DNA from: Frigoribacterium sp. Leaf186 | GTDB taxonomy: Bacteria; Actinomycetota; Actinomycetes; Actinomycetales; Microbacteriaceae | NCBI RefSeq assembly: GCF_001423905.1 | Contig: NZ_LMPQ01000006.1 | Location: forward strand, 66,358-130,357 | Length of the DNA stretch: 64,000 nucleotides | Reading direction: 5' to 3' | Shown: positions 51,372 through 62,059 of the stretch, piece by piece | Position numbering within the stretch: position 1 is the stretch's first letter | Layout: each line of letters opens with the position of its first letter | Made by a program: the position numbers and the translations under genes | Notes under the pieces: generated by a model | Told to the model about the DNA's origin: nothing | The model's input: the letters and a program-made list of their open reading frames with translations, nothing else | Database searches by the model: none

Positions 51372-52373
51372 ATGCTCGCCGGACGCCTCGACGTCAGCAC
51401 CCGCCACTTCTCGGTCACCGAGGTGCCCACCCCCGACGCCGGGCCCGGTCAGGTCCGCATCGCCGTCGCCGCCGCCGGCGTCTGCCTGAGCGACGTGCAC
51501 CTGATCCAGGGTTCGCTCACGCCGCTGAAGCTGGCGGGTGACACCGTGACCCTCGGCCACGAGGTCGCGGGCACGGTCGACCAGGTGGGCGAGGGTGTCA
51601 CGCACGTCGCCGTCGGCGACCGCGTCCTGTTGCAGGCCGGTGAGGAGCGCGACGGCCAGGTCTTCACCCGCGGCGTCGACTACGACGGCGGCTGGGCCGA
51701 GTTCGCCGTGGCCCGCGCCGACACGGTCGTGCCGATCCCCGACTCGCTGCCGTTCGAGCAGGCCTGCTTCATCCCCGACGCGGTGTCGACGCCATGGGCC
51801 GCCCTGACCACGACGGCCGACGTCCGCCCCGGCACGGCGGTCGGCGTCTGGGGCGTCGGCGGTCTCGGCGCCCACGCCGTGCAGCTGCTCTCGCTGATCG
51901 GTGCCGCGCCGATCATCGCGGTCGACCCGCTGCCCCGGGCCCGCGAGCGGGCGCTCGAGTTCGGTGCCGACCTGGCGCTCGACCCCGCCGACCCGGACTT
52001 CGCCACGGCGCTCGGTCGGGCCACCGGCGGGCGCGGGCTCGCCCGGGCCTTCGACTTCGCGGGCGTGCCGGCCGTCCGCGAGCAGGCGATCGCCTGCCTC
52101 GGGTACCGCGGCCGGCTGACGCTCGTCGGCCTCTCGGACAAGCCGATCACGATCACCGACGGCACGAAGTTCAGCTTCCTGCAGCAGCAGGTGCTCGGGC
52201 ACTACGGCTCGGAACCCTCCGACGTCACCACCCTCGTCGCGCTGGCAGGCCGGGGGCGGCTCGACTTCTCACGCTCGGTCAGCGCCACCGTGCCGCTCGC
52301 CGAGGCCGAACGCGCCGTGCAGATGCTCGAACGCAAAGAGGGCGACCCCATCCGGATCGTGCTCGTCCCGTGA
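51372..52373 (+). CDS. zinc-type alcohol dehydrogenase lacking the structural-zinc cysteines
   Basis: This 333-residue medium-chain dehydrogenase/reductase has the catalytic-zinc residues C38 (GVCLSDVH), H63-E64 (GHEVAG) and the Rossmann motif GVWGVGGLGAHA. The segment that usually holds the four structural-zinc cysteines has none (LLQAGEERDGQVFTRG), so only the catalytic metal is expected. It oxidises an alcohol with NAD(P). The ATG at 51372 has GGAG 5 nt upstream. Its stop overlaps the Baeyer-Villiger-type monooxygenase start, suggesting a two-step route from a secondary alcohol through the ketone to an ester or lactone. Confidence 0.87.
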   Translation: MLAGRLDVSTRHFSVTEVPTPDAGPGQVRIAVAAAGVCLSDVHLIQGSLTPLKLAGDTVTLGHEVAGTVDQVGEGVTHVAVGDRVLLQAGEERDGQVFTRGVDYDGGWAEFAVARADTVVPIPDSLPFEQACFIPDAVSTPWAALTTTADVRPGTAVGVWGVGGLGAHAVQLLSLIGAAPIIAVDPLPRARERALEFGADLALDPADPDFATALGRATGGRGLARAFDFAGVPAVREQAIACLGYRGRLTLVGLSDKPITITDGTKFSFLQQQVLGHYGSEPSDVTTLVALAGRGRLDFSRSVSATVPLAEAERAVQMLERKEGDPIRIVLVP

Positions 52374-53992
52374 GCGACGCCACCCGCGCCTCCTCGGCCT
52401 CGGCCTCGCAGGGCGGGGGCGCCTCCCGAGACGGTCACGACGGGGTCGAGCACGTGGACCTGCTCGTGGTCGGGGCGGGCCTGTCGGGCGTCGGCGTGGC
52501 GGCCCAGCTGCGTCGGGACTTCCCCGGCCGCAGCCTCGCGGTCGTCGAGGCGCGCGACGCGATCGGCGGCACGTGGGACCTCTTCCGGTACCCGGGCGTC
52601 CGGTCCGACAGCGACATGTTCACCCTCGGCTACGGGTTCCGGCCGTGGCGCGACCGCCGGGCGATCGCGCCGGGGGCGGCGATCCGCGACTACGTGCGCG
52701 ACACGGCGGACGAGACGGGCGTCGCCGGGCTGATCCGCTTCGGACACCGGGTCGTCTCGGCCGACTGGTCGTCGGCCGACGCCCGCTGGACGGTGACGCT
52801 CGACGTCACCGACCCGGCCCACCCGGCAGCCCCGGTCGGCTCGGCGGGGCGTCCGACGGCCGCGTCCGACGGCGAAGGAGGCGCGGGCACCGCCCCGGCC
52901 CCTCGTCGCGTCACGATCTCGTGCGCGTTCTTGTTCGTCTGTTCGGGGTACTACCGCTACGACGAGGGCTGGTCGCCCGCGTTCCCGGGGCAGGACTCGT
53001 TCGCCGGGCGCATCGTGCACCCCCAGCACTGGCCCGCCGACCTCGACGCGACCGGCAAGCGCGTCGTCGTGATCGGCTCGGGCGCCACGGCGGTGACGCT
53101 CGTGCCCGCCCTCGCCGAGACCGCCGAGCACGTGACCATGTTGCAGCGGTCGCCGACCTACGTCCTGGCGCTGCCGTCGCGGCGGAAGCGTCCCCGTGCC
53201 TGGCGGCGGCTGCTGCCACAGGTCGTCGACGACCGGTTGATCCGTTGGCGCAGCATCGGGATGGCCCTGCTGAGCTTCCAGACCAGCCGACGGTCGCCCG
53301 AGAAGATGAAGGCCTTCCTGCGGGCTCAGGTGGCCCGGCGGCTGCCCGACGACTTCCAGGTCGACCGGCACTTCCAGCCGAGCTACGACCCGTGGGACCA
53401 GCGGCTCTGCATCACGCCCGACGGCGCGCTCTTCCGGTCGTTGCGATCGGGTGACGCCGAGATCGTGACCGACGACATCGTGGGGTTCACCCCCGACGGG
53501 GTCCGGGTCGCGGGCCGTGACGGTCAGGAGGCGCGCGAGCTGCCCGCGGACGTGGTCGTCACGGCGACCGGGCTGAACCTGTTGCTCTTCGGCGGCATGC
53601 AGCTGTCGGTCGACGGTGTCGCGGTCGACCCGGCGACCCGGTTGACCTACAAGGGGTTCATGCTGTCGGGGGTGCCGAACCTGGCCTTCGCGATCGGTTA
53701 CACGAACGCGTCCTGGACCCTCAAGATCGACCTGGTCGTGCACTACGTCTCGCGGGTGCTGCGGCATCTCGACCGCCGGGGGTACCGGTCGGCGGTACCG
53801 GTCGCCCCGACCCGGCCCGGGCCGACGAGCCCGCTGATCGACCTGTCGAGCGGGTACGTCTCGCGCGGGGTGCACCTGATGCCGAGGCAGGGAGCGCGTT
53901 CGCCGTGGCGGATGCACCAGAACTACCCGCGGGACGTGCTGCTGATGCGCCTCAGCACGCTGACGCGCGACGGCATGCGGTTCGAGCGCTGA
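52370..53992 (+). CDS. FAD-dependent monooxygenase, Baeyer-Villiger type
   Basis: This 540-residue flavoprotein has an FAD-binding GAGLSG (35-40), an NADPH-binding GSGATAV (236-242) and the Baeyer-Villiger fingerprint FAGRIVHPQHWP at 211-222, an exact match to F-x-G-x3-H-x3-W-P. These enzymes insert oxygen next to a ketone. The GTG start overlaps the dehydrogenase stop (GTGA). The N-terminus (ATRASSASAS) is encoded by a copy of the dispersed element, and two more copies lie further in (52876, 53526). Substrate unknown. It is convergent with recQ. Confidence 0.9.
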   Translation: MSDATRASSASASQGGGASRDGHDGVEHVDLLVVGAGLSGVGVAAQLRRDFPGRSLAVVEARDAIGGTWDLFRYPGVRSDSDMFTLGYGFRPWRDRRAIAPGAAIRDYVRDTADETGVAGLIRFGHRVVSADWSSADARWTVTLDVTDPAHPAAPVGSAGRPTAASDGEGGAGTAPAPRRVTISCAFLFVCSGYYRYDEGWSPAFPGQDSFAGRIVHPQHWPADLDATGKRVVVIGSGATAVTLVPALAETAEHVTMLQRSPTYVLALPSRRKRPRAWRRLLPQVVDDRLIRWRSIGMALLSFQTSRRSPEKMKAFLRAQVARRLPDDFQVDRHFQPSYDPWDQRLCITPDGALFRSLRSGDAEIVTDDIVGFTPDGVRVAGRDGQEARELPADVVVTATGLNLLLFGGMQLSVDGVAVDPATRLTYKGFMLSGVPNLAFAIGYTNASWTLKIDLVVHYVSRVLRHLDRRGYRSAVPVAPTRPGPTSPLIDLSSGYVSRGVHLMPRQGARSPWRMHQNYPRDVLLMRLSTLTRDGMRFER

Positions 53993-54019
53993 CGTCCGCC
54001 GCCGGCTGCGCGGGCGGAC

Positions 54020-56143
<2,124 letters not shown>

Positions 56144-56188
56144 GGCCCCATGGTCGCAGAGGCCACCGTCACCCGGTGTGCGGACGAA

Positions 56189-56222
56189 GGGCGCGACCGC
56201 CCGTCACCGGGAGGTCGCGCCC
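56189..56222 (-). terminator. terminator after the DoxX gene
   Basis: GGGCGCGACC (56189-56198) and GGTCGCGCCC (56213-56222) form a perfect 10-bp stem, 14-nt loop, 29 bp after the DoxX stop on the minus strand. Confidence 0.6.
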
Positions 56223-56251
56223 TGGGGACGAGACGAGACGACGCCTGGGGA

Positions 56252-56773
56252 TCAGGCCGCCGAGGAGTCGGCGTCCGGCTCGGTCGGCGGGGTCGCACGC
56301 TTGCCCAGTTCGACCGCGACGAACGAGGCGGCGACGCCGGCGACGAGGGCGAAGACCGTCCCGCCGGCACCCCACGACTTCTTGCCGAAGAGCTGGTCGA
56401 CCGAGGGCCCGCCGGGGCCCGAGGCCAGGGCCGCGGCCGCGGCGATCAGGACGGCGTTGTACTCGTAGCCGCCCTCGGTGACCCACGGCCCCTTGGCCAG
56501 GTGCACCTTGCGGACAGCCGTGACCATCGTGCCGACGATGCCGGCGGCGGCCAGCGGGGTCGCGGCGCCGAGGGCCAGGGCGGCGCCGCCGGCGGTCTCG
56601 GTGACGGCGACGAGACGGGCGTTGCGGGCGGCCGGGTGCATGCCCGTGCCGGCCATCATCTGCTCGGTGCCGGCCAGGCCGGGCCCGTCGAAGGCGCCGG
56701 TCAGCTTCTGGAGTCCGTGGCCGACGAAGAAGCCGCCGACGGTCAGGCGGAGGAGGGTGGATGCGAGGCTCAT
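56252..56773 (-). CDS. DoxX-family membrane protein
   Basis: This 173-residue integral membrane protein has four helices and typical DoxX features (LRLTVGGFFVGHGLQKL, ETAGGAALALGAATPLAA, GYEYNAVLIAAAAAL). Members occur in thiosulfate:quinone oxidation or act as redox-linked membrane partners; no specific role can be given. It stands alone, divergent from a zinc alcohol dehydrogenase. A TAGGAA box 6 nt before the ATG could be a weak leaderless promoter. Confidence 0.85.
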   Translation of the reverse strand: MSLASTLLRLTVGGFFVGHGLQKLTGAFDGPGLAGTEQMMAGTGMHPAARNARLVAVTETAGGAALALGAATPLAAAGIVGTMVTAVRKVHLAKGPWVTEGGYEYNAVLIAAAAALASGPGGPSVDQLFGKKSWGAGGTVFALVAGVAASFVAVELGKRATPPTEPDADSSAA

Positions 56774-56840
56774 GCACCGTTCCTACCCGCTGTCGCGCGC
56801 CTCCGTCCGGGGTGACGGGCGACCGGCGCCCGGCTCGTGT

Positions 56841-56846
56841 CAGGAT
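56841..56846 (+). promoter_or_regulatory. -10 box, probably leaderless
   Basis: CAGGAT (A2, T6) is followed by CGGGGG and the ATG at 56853; the GGGGG could instead serve as a weak ribosome-binding site. Confidence 0.3.
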
Positions 56847-56852
56847 CGGGGG

Positions 56853-57884
56853 ATGCGCGCCGTTCAGTACGACCAGTTCGGGTCGGTTCCGTCCCTCGTC
56901 GACCTCCCGACTCCGGCCCCGCCGGACGACGGAGTCGTCGTCCGCGTCGCGGCGACGGGGGTGTGCCGCAGCGACTGGCACGCCTGGAAGGGCCACGACG
57001 ACTCGGTCCGCCTGCCCCACGTGCCGGGTCACGAGTTCGCGGGCGTGGTGACGGCGGTGGGCCCGGCGGTCTCGCGGGTCGCCGTCGGAGCCCGCGTGAC
57101 GGCCCCCTTCGTCTTCGCGTGCGGCAGGTGCGAGCAGTGCCGGGCCGGCGCCACCCAGGTGTGCACCCGTCAGCAGCAGCCCGGGTTCACCCTGCCCGGG
57201 TCGTACGCCGAGTCCGTGGTCGTGCCGCACGCCGACGTGAACGTCGTCGCCCTGCCCGACGCGGTCGGCTTCGTCGAGGCGGCCGCGCTCGGCTGCCGGT
57301 TCGGCACGGCGTACCACGCGCTGCACGCCCGGGCCCGGGTCGAGGCGGGGGAGTGGGTCGCCGTGTTCGGCTGCGGCGGCGTGGGGCTCTCGGCCGTGGC
57401 CGTGGCGGTCGCCGCCGGTGCGCGCGTCGTGGCCTCGGACATCTCGTCCGCCGCCCTCGACCGGGCCGCGGCGCTGGGTGCCGAGGTCGTCCCGATGGAC
57501 GACGACGCCGTCGAGCGGGTGCGCGCCGTGACAGGAGGCGGTGCCCACGTCGCGCTCGACGCGTTCGGCAGCCGAGTCACCTCGGCGGCGTCGGTGGCGT
57601 CGCTCCGCCCGCGTGGTCGACACGTCCAGGTGGGCTTGTTGCTCGACGACGAGGCCACCCCGGTCATCCCGATGGGCCGCGTCATCGCCGACGAACTCGA
57701 GCTGCTCGGCAGCCACGGCATCTCGGTGGGCGAGTACGCCGCCATGATCGACGACGTCGTCGCGGGCCGGTTGCGCCCCCTTGAGTCCATCGGTCGCACG
57801 ATCTCGTTCGACGACCTGCCCGACGCCCTGACGGCCATGGACCGCCCGGCGGTCACCGCCGGCATGACCGTCGCCGTCTTCTGA
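56853..57884 (+). CDS. zinc-dependent alcohol dehydrogenase
   Basis: This 343-residue medium-chain dehydrogenase has both zinc sites intact: catalytic C38, H60, E61 (GVCRSDWH, GHEFAG) and structural C90, C93, C96, C104 (CGRCEQCRAGATQVC). The cofactor motif is GCGGVGLSAVA. It differs from the dehydrogenase at 51372 by having the structural site, so the two are not recent duplicates. Substrate is unknown. It is convergent with the LD-carboxypeptidase gene. Confidence 0.9.
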   Translation: MRAVQYDQFGSVPSLVDLPTPAPPDDGVVVRVAATGVCRSDWHAWKGHDDSVRLPHVPGHEFAGVVTAVGPAVSRVAVGARVTAPFVFACGRCEQCRAGATQVCTRQQQPGFTLPGSYAESVVVPHADVNVVALPDAVGFVEAAALGCRFGTAYHALHARARVEAGEWVAVFGCGGVGLSAVAVAVAAGARVVASDISSAALDRAAALGAEVVPMDDDAVERVRAVTGGGAHVALDAFGSRVTSAASVASLRPRGRHVQVGLLLDDEATPVIPMGRVIADELELLGSHGISVGEYAAMIDDVVAGRLRPLESIGRTISFDDLPDALTAMDRPAVTAGMTVAVF

Positions 57885-57905
57885 CGGTCTCGACCGGACG
57901 AGCTC

Positions 57906-58958
57906 CTACGAGTAGTCGGCGCTGACCGTCCGCGCGACGCCGTCGAGGCGAACGGTGCCGCCGTGCGGGACGATCCACTGCGGTCGCGTGTGCCCGAACG
58001 GCACCCCGACGCAGACGACGGCCTCGGGGGCGTACCGCGCGACCAGCTCGACGACGACGTCGCGCTGGGCGGTGCGCCGCGCCTCCTGCTCTGCCGCCGT
58101 CGGCACGGGCGAGCCGAGGGCGCTCGCGGGCGGACGGGCGACGAGCACACCGGCCACGACCTCGAGGACGCCGCGTTCGCCGAGGGCGCGCACCCACCGG
58201 CCGACCTGGTCCGCGGACGGCAGCTCCTCGCTGGTCTCGAGCAGCAGGATCGTGCCTTCGAGGTCGGAGGTCGGTGGCAAGCGGTCGGCCAGCGCGAGCT
58301 GGTCGAGCACCTCGAGGCAACCGCCCCACGTCGTGCCCTCGACGACGCGATCCGGGCCCGCCCAGGCCCAGGGCCCGCTCGGCTCACGGCGGCCGAACTC
58401 GGTCAGCGCCCGGGGGTCGTCCCACGGCACGCCGAAGTCCTCGGACTCGCCGGGGTCGGTCAGCTCGAGGACGCCGCCGTCCAGCAGGGCGGCGCGCAGC
58501 GACAGCAGGTGCACGTCGTCCACGTGGGGCCCGGGGCCGAGGTGCACCATGGTCGACCCGCCGTAGTAGCTCGGCACGCCGAGCCCCCACAGCAGGGCGT
58601 GCAGGTTCGTGTTGTCGCTGTACCCGACGAAGGGCTTCGGGTCGGCGGCGAGGACGGCGGCGTCGACGTGAGGGACGACCGTGATCTGGTCGTCACCGCC
58701 GACGGTCGCGAGCACGGCCCGGATGGTGGGGTCGGCGAACGCCGCGGTGACGTCGGCCGCTCGGGCCTCGGCGGTCGCCCCCAGCTGTCGTGTCGTGGGG
58801 TACTCGACCGGCGCGAGCCCGGTCGCCTCGGCGAGCCGCCGCAGGGCCTGTTCGTGCAGCTGTGCCGACACGGCCGGGGCCGCGAAGGCGGGGGAGAGGA
58901 CCGCGACTCGGTCGCCGGCTCGTGCCTTCGGGACCGGTGCCATCGGCTGCTTCGTCAT
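57906..58958 (-). CDS. S66-family LD-carboxypeptidase / MccF-like serine peptidase
   Basis: This 350-residue protein of peptidase family S66 has the Ser-Glu-His triad visible: S114 in FVGYSDNTNLHALLW, E241 in ILLLETSEE and H323 in VPFGHTRPQWIVPHG. The family holds LD-carboxypeptidases that trim peptidoglycan tetrapeptides for recycling, and MccF proteins that inactivate microcin-C-like aminoacyl-nucleotides. Sequence such as YYGGSTMVHLGPGP leans to the MccF-like branch. The ATG at 58958 begins just before the conserved fold. No signal peptide, so it acts in the cytoplasm. It is divergent from the cupin gene. Confidence 0.87.
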   Translation of the reverse strand: MTKQPMAPVPKARAGDRVAVLSPAFAAPAVSAQLHEQALRRLAEATGLAPVEYPTTRQLGATAEARAADVTAAFADPTIRAVLATVGGDDQITVVPHVDAAVLAADPKPFVGYSDNTNLHALLWGLGVPSYYGGSTMVHLGPGPHVDDVHLLSLRAALLDGGVLELTDPGESEDFGVPWDDPRALTEFGRREPSGPWAWAGPDRVVEGTTWGGCLEVLDQLALADRLPPTSDLEGTILLLETSEELPSADQVGRWVRALGERGVLEVVAGVLVARPPASALGSPVPTAAEQEARRTAQRDVVVELVARYAPEAVVCVGVPFGHTRPQWIVPHGGTVRLDGVARTVSADYS

Positions 58959-59012
58959 CGGGCCATCGAACCAGACACGAGCGCGACGTCGCGAGACGGA
59001 CCGCCGTGCCCC

Positions 59013-59018
59013 GAGAAT
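59013..59018 (+). promoter_or_regulatory. -10 box, probably leaderless
   Basis: GAGAAT (A2, T6) followed by GGCTGC and the ATG at 59025. Confidence 0.3.
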
Positions 59019-59024
59019 GGCTGC

Positions 59025-59408
59025 ATGACTGCCCTCCCCGGAATCGACGTCGCGGCCGAACTCCGCCAGGTGACCCAGCACTGGACGCCTCGGGTCGTCG
59101 GACGGGTCAACGACCAGTACGTCAAGGTGGCGAAGCTGCTCGGCGAACTCGTCTGGCACGCGCACGACGCCGAGGACGAGATGTTCCTCGTCGTCTCGGG
59201 CACCCTGCGCATCCAGCTGCCCGACGACGTCGAGGTGGTGCTGACCCCGGGCCAGTTCCACGTCGTGCCCCGGGGCGTGCAGCACAACCCCGTCGCCGAC
59301 GACGAGGTCGAGATCGTCCTGATCGAGACCACGACCACGGCCCACACGGGTGACGTCGTCGTCGAGCGCACCGTGCCCGTCGACCGTCAGGTCGGCGACT
59401 TCCGCTGA
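59025..59408 (+). CDS. cupin-domain protein
   Basis: This 127-residue single-domain cupin has metal-binding motif 1 as HAHDAEDEMFLVVSG and motif 2 as PGQFHVVPRGVQHNP. The role is unknown; such small cupins can be isomerases, sensors or dioxygenase-like. It ends directly against the convergent oxidoreductase gene: the TGA at 59406-59408 abuts that gene's stop. Confidence 0.85.
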   Translation: MTALPGIDVAAELRQVTQHWTPRVVGRVNDQYVKVAKLLGELVWHAHDAEDEMFLVVSGTLRIQLPDDVEVVLTPGQFHVVPRGVQHNPVADDEVEIVLIETTTTAHTGDVVVERTVPVDRQVGDFR

Positions 59409-60023
59409 CTACGACGCCGAGGAGGCGCGGGGCGCGTTCCCGAGGACGGCACGGGCCACCGTGTCGACGGCCTCGTCGACGAGTGCGTTCCGAGCTGCGG
59501 CGTCGGCTCCCTCGGACTCGTGCAGGACGATCGTCGCGCCGCGTCGGGCGCCGACGTAGTCCACGATCCCGTGCTCGATCTGCGTCTGCATGGCGGTCTC
59601 GTAGCCATGTCGTTCGTACGTGCCGGCCGAGTCGCCGGCCACGCCGAGCAGATGGACGGTCAACCGTCCGAGCATGCGGCGCGTGCCACCCTCGGGGTCG
59701 GTCGCGAACGCCCACCCGTTGACGAAGACCCGGTCGATCCAGCCCTTCATCAGGGCGGGCATCGACCACCAGTAGACGGGGAACACCAGGACGAGGTGGT
59801 CGGCTCGGTCGATCCTCTCCTGTTCGCGCACGACGTCGGAGGGAGCTTCCCCGTGACCACGGTAGGCCTCACGGTCCGCCGGACCGAAGCGCGGGTCGAA
59901 ACCCTCCGCCGCCAGATCGGCCAGCTCGACAGAGTCCGATGGCAGGGCCTCCTGCAGTCGCCGGGCGAGGCCGGCGGTCAGAGAATCGCGATCAGGGTGG
60001 GCGGTGACGATGAGCGTGTTCAC
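59409..60023 (-). CDS. NAD(P)H-quinone oxidoreductase-type flavoprotein
   Basis: This 204-residue flavodoxin-like oxidoreductase of the NQO1/MdaB/YwrO group has the start strand NTLIVTAHPDRDSLTAGLA, then HLVLVFPVYWWSMPALMKGWIDRVF, and the GTRRMLGRLTVHLLGVAG block. It transfers two electrons from NAD(P)H to quinones through FMN or FAD. The GTG start overlaps the stop of the hydrolase remnant (GTGA). The last residues (NAPRASSAS) come from a copy of the dispersed element at 59420, so that element lies right at the gene end. Confidence 0.87.
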   Translation of the reverse strand: MNTLIVTAHPDRDSLTAGLARRLQEALPSDSVELADLAAEGFDPRFGPADREAYRGHGEAPSDVVREQERIDRADHLVLVFPVYWWSMPALMKGWIDRVFVNGWAFATDPEGGTRRMLGRLTVHLLGVAGDSAGTYERHGYETAMQTQIEHGIVDYVGARRGATIVLHESEGADAAARNALVDEAVDTVARAVLGNAPRASSAS

Positions 60024-60401
60024 GGCAACCAGTCAAGCCGGTCCCGCTGAGCAGCCGTCGGTAGGGCAGGCTCGCTGCCGCGGGTCCACTCCGCGACGAG
60101 CTGGACGGTGTGGGCGATTTCGGCGAGGCCGGGCCGGTTCGAGAATGCGTGGCGGGTGTCTGGCAGCACGTGGTGCTGCACGTCGACCCCTGCCTCGGCG
60201 AGCTCTGCGGCGAAGAGGTCGCCCGAGGCACGCATGTTGTCGCGCTCGGCGTTCATCACGAGGGCCTGGGGAAAGCCCGAGGGGCTGTGATCGCCGGGTC
60301 GGGCCGGGCGCCACGGCCGACCCCGGCCAGGGCTCGTACCACCGGACGGGCACGGCGGGGGCGTCCGCGCTCGCCGAGGAGACGAGCGGCGCCGTCGTCA
60401 C
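60020..60401 (-). pseudogene. alpha/beta-hydrolase remnant
   Basis: The C-terminal part of an alpha/beta hydrolase is recognisable up to the stop at 60020: SPSGFPQALVMNAERDN carries the catalytic Asp position and DTRHAFSNRPG the His. An N-terminal-looking piece (PVRWYEPWPG) starts with GTG at 60401, overlapping the PucR stop, but is in a different frame. The central half with the oxyanion loop and nucleophile serine is missing. This looks like a gene with an internal deletion and frame break near 60300. Its end still overlaps the next gene's start. The N-part assignment is weaker than the C-part. Confidence 0.6.
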
Positions 60402-61939
60402 GAGCTGGACCCGCGTGCCCCTGCGGCTTCGAGCAGGGCCCAGAGTTCGGCCCGCTCGGCGAAGCCGTCCAGCGAGACGCCGAGGGCGTGCTCGACCTTC
60501 GCGACGCGGGCCCGCAGGCTGTGTCGATGGAGGCCGAGGACGCGGGCCGCGGGGTCCCAGGCGCCGTTGTGCTCGAGCCAGGTGCGAGAACAGGTCAGCA
60601 GGTCGTCGCCGTCCGGCAGGTCGGTGACCGCGGCCAGCCGGACCGCGGCGATCGCCGCGGCCTCGTCGGTCCAGAGTGCAGCGACGAGGCCCGAGGCGGC
60701 AATTCGGGCCCAGGTGACCACCGCCTCCGTGCCCGGGGCGCTGGACGAGACGGCCGCAGCCAGGGCGCGTTCGGCCTGGGCCAGAGCCCCGGCGAGTCGG
60801 TCGTGGTGGGTGGGGTCCGAGACGCCGATCCGCACGTCGTGGGCGGCTGCAAGTGCGACGAGGTCGAGGGCGCCCGGGGTCGCCATCACGACCAGACGGT
60901 CGTCGAGGGGGGCGACGAAGACGTCCGAACGGCCGGCCGCGAGCCGCTCGAACGCCTCCGTGGCCCGGGTCGAGCTCGCGGTCGAGGGTCGGATCAGCGC
61001 CACGAGGACGGCTCCCTCGACGAGGCCGACCCCGACGGCACGGGTGATGGCTCGTGCGGTGTCGACCTCGCCCGAGACGAGCAGCGACCAGACCTGACGC
61101 CACAGTTCGCGCTGGCCACGGATGCGTGCGGCGTCGCGTTCGAGGGTCGTCTCGGCGAGCGCGACCACGCTCGTGACGACGGCGCGCGCGGCGAGGTCGA
61201 GATCGTGCGTCGTGGTCACCGTCAGCACGCCGCGGAGGTCCTCGCGGCGGCCGAGGGTCTGCAGCGTCGTGACCGCGGTGGGCGAGGTGAGCGTGCTGCC
61301 CGCGCGAGCGCCTCGACGCAGCAGCCGACCCACTTCGTCGTCGGCGAGCGCCGCATCGTCCGCGCGTCGCGCGGCGGCACCGTCGACCTCGGCGACGATC
61401 CGTGGCAGGCCCTCGTCCCCGTACAGCACGACCGACCCGCCCAACTGGTCCGCGAGCACCTGCAGGACCGAGGCGAGACCACCCTCGCCGATGGCGGCGA
61501 CCGAGACGGCGCGCTGGGCCCGCAGCGTCCACCGGTCCCGCGCCCGCGCCTCCTCGGCCAGTCGGTCGGCGGCCCAGCGGACGACGGCGATGAACGGCGT
61601 CCCGTAGGGCACCTCGACGACGGGGACTCCGCGGGCCGACGCGGCCACCACGAGCGCGACGGGGGTGGACGGGTGCCGAACGCCCGTGCCGAAGCCGAGG
61701 GCGACGACGCCTCGGTCCACGAGACGGTCGACGTAGGCGTCGTAGTCGACCGGTCCCGCGTCCTCGTCGAACTGGGTGCCCGTGGTGAGCAGCATGGTGG
61801 CGTCGTCGAGGAACGGCGAGGGGTCGTCGAGGTCGGAGGAATGCACCCACGACAACGGCTCGTCGAGCCGGGTGGTCGGGTCGAGCAGCCGGAGGCCCAG
61901 CGGCTCGTGGCGGACGAGGGCGCGGACCGTGGGTCTCAT
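60398..61939 (-). CDS. PucR-family transcriptional regulator
   Basis: This 513-residue regulator has the PucR layout: an N-terminal PucR ligand domain (VRALVRHEPLGLRLL, LSWVHSSDLDDPSPFLDDATMLLTTG), a middle GGDEF-like region, and the C-terminal helix-turn-helix (TWLEHNGAWDPAARVLGLHRHSLRARVAKVEHALG). The ATG at 61939 has TATCGT 6 nt upstream. It is divergent from gabT and probably controls GABA catabolism, as PucR-type regulators often flank such operons, with GABA or semialdehyde as a possible effector. A copy of the dispersed element (61546) lies inside. Confidence 0.88.
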   Translation of the reverse strand: MRPTVRALVRHEPLGLRLLDPTTRLDEPLSWVHSSDLDDPSPFLDDATMLLTTGTQFDEDAGPVDYDAYVDRLVDRGVVALGFGTGVRHPSTPVALVVAASARGVPVVEVPYGTPFIAVVRWAADRLAEEARARDRWTLRAQRAVSVAAIGEGGLASVLQVLADQLGGSVVLYGDEGLPRIVAEVDGAAARRADDAALADDEVGRLLRRGARAGSTLTSPTAVTTLQTLGRREDLRGVLTVTTTHDLDLAARAVVTSVVALAETTLERDAARIRGQRELWRQVWSLLVSGEVDTARAITRAVGVGLVEGAVLVALIRPSTASSTRATEAFERLAAGRSDVFVAPLDDRLVVMATPGALDLVALAAAHDVRIGVSDPTHHDRLAGALAQAERALAAAVSSSAPGTEAVVTWARIAASGLVAALWTDEAAAIAAVRLAAVTDLPDGDDLLTCSRTWLEHNGAWDPAARVLGLHRHSLRARVAKVEHALGVSLDGFAERAELWALLEAAGARGSSS

Positions 61940-61945
61940 GGGATG

Positions 61946-61951
61946 ACGATA
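61946..61951 (-). promoter_or_regulatory. -10 box, probably leaderless
   Basis: TATCGT on the minus strand is followed by CATCCC and the ATG at 61939. Confidence 0.5.
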
Positions 61952-62059
61952 CCCGTCGAGTGCCAGATCGGCAGACGGCGGGACGGATCGGGACATTCAG
62001 GCACTTCAGGAGGCGCGGCACCCGTCCCTAGAGTCGCCGCAACGTCGAAGGAGCAGTGC

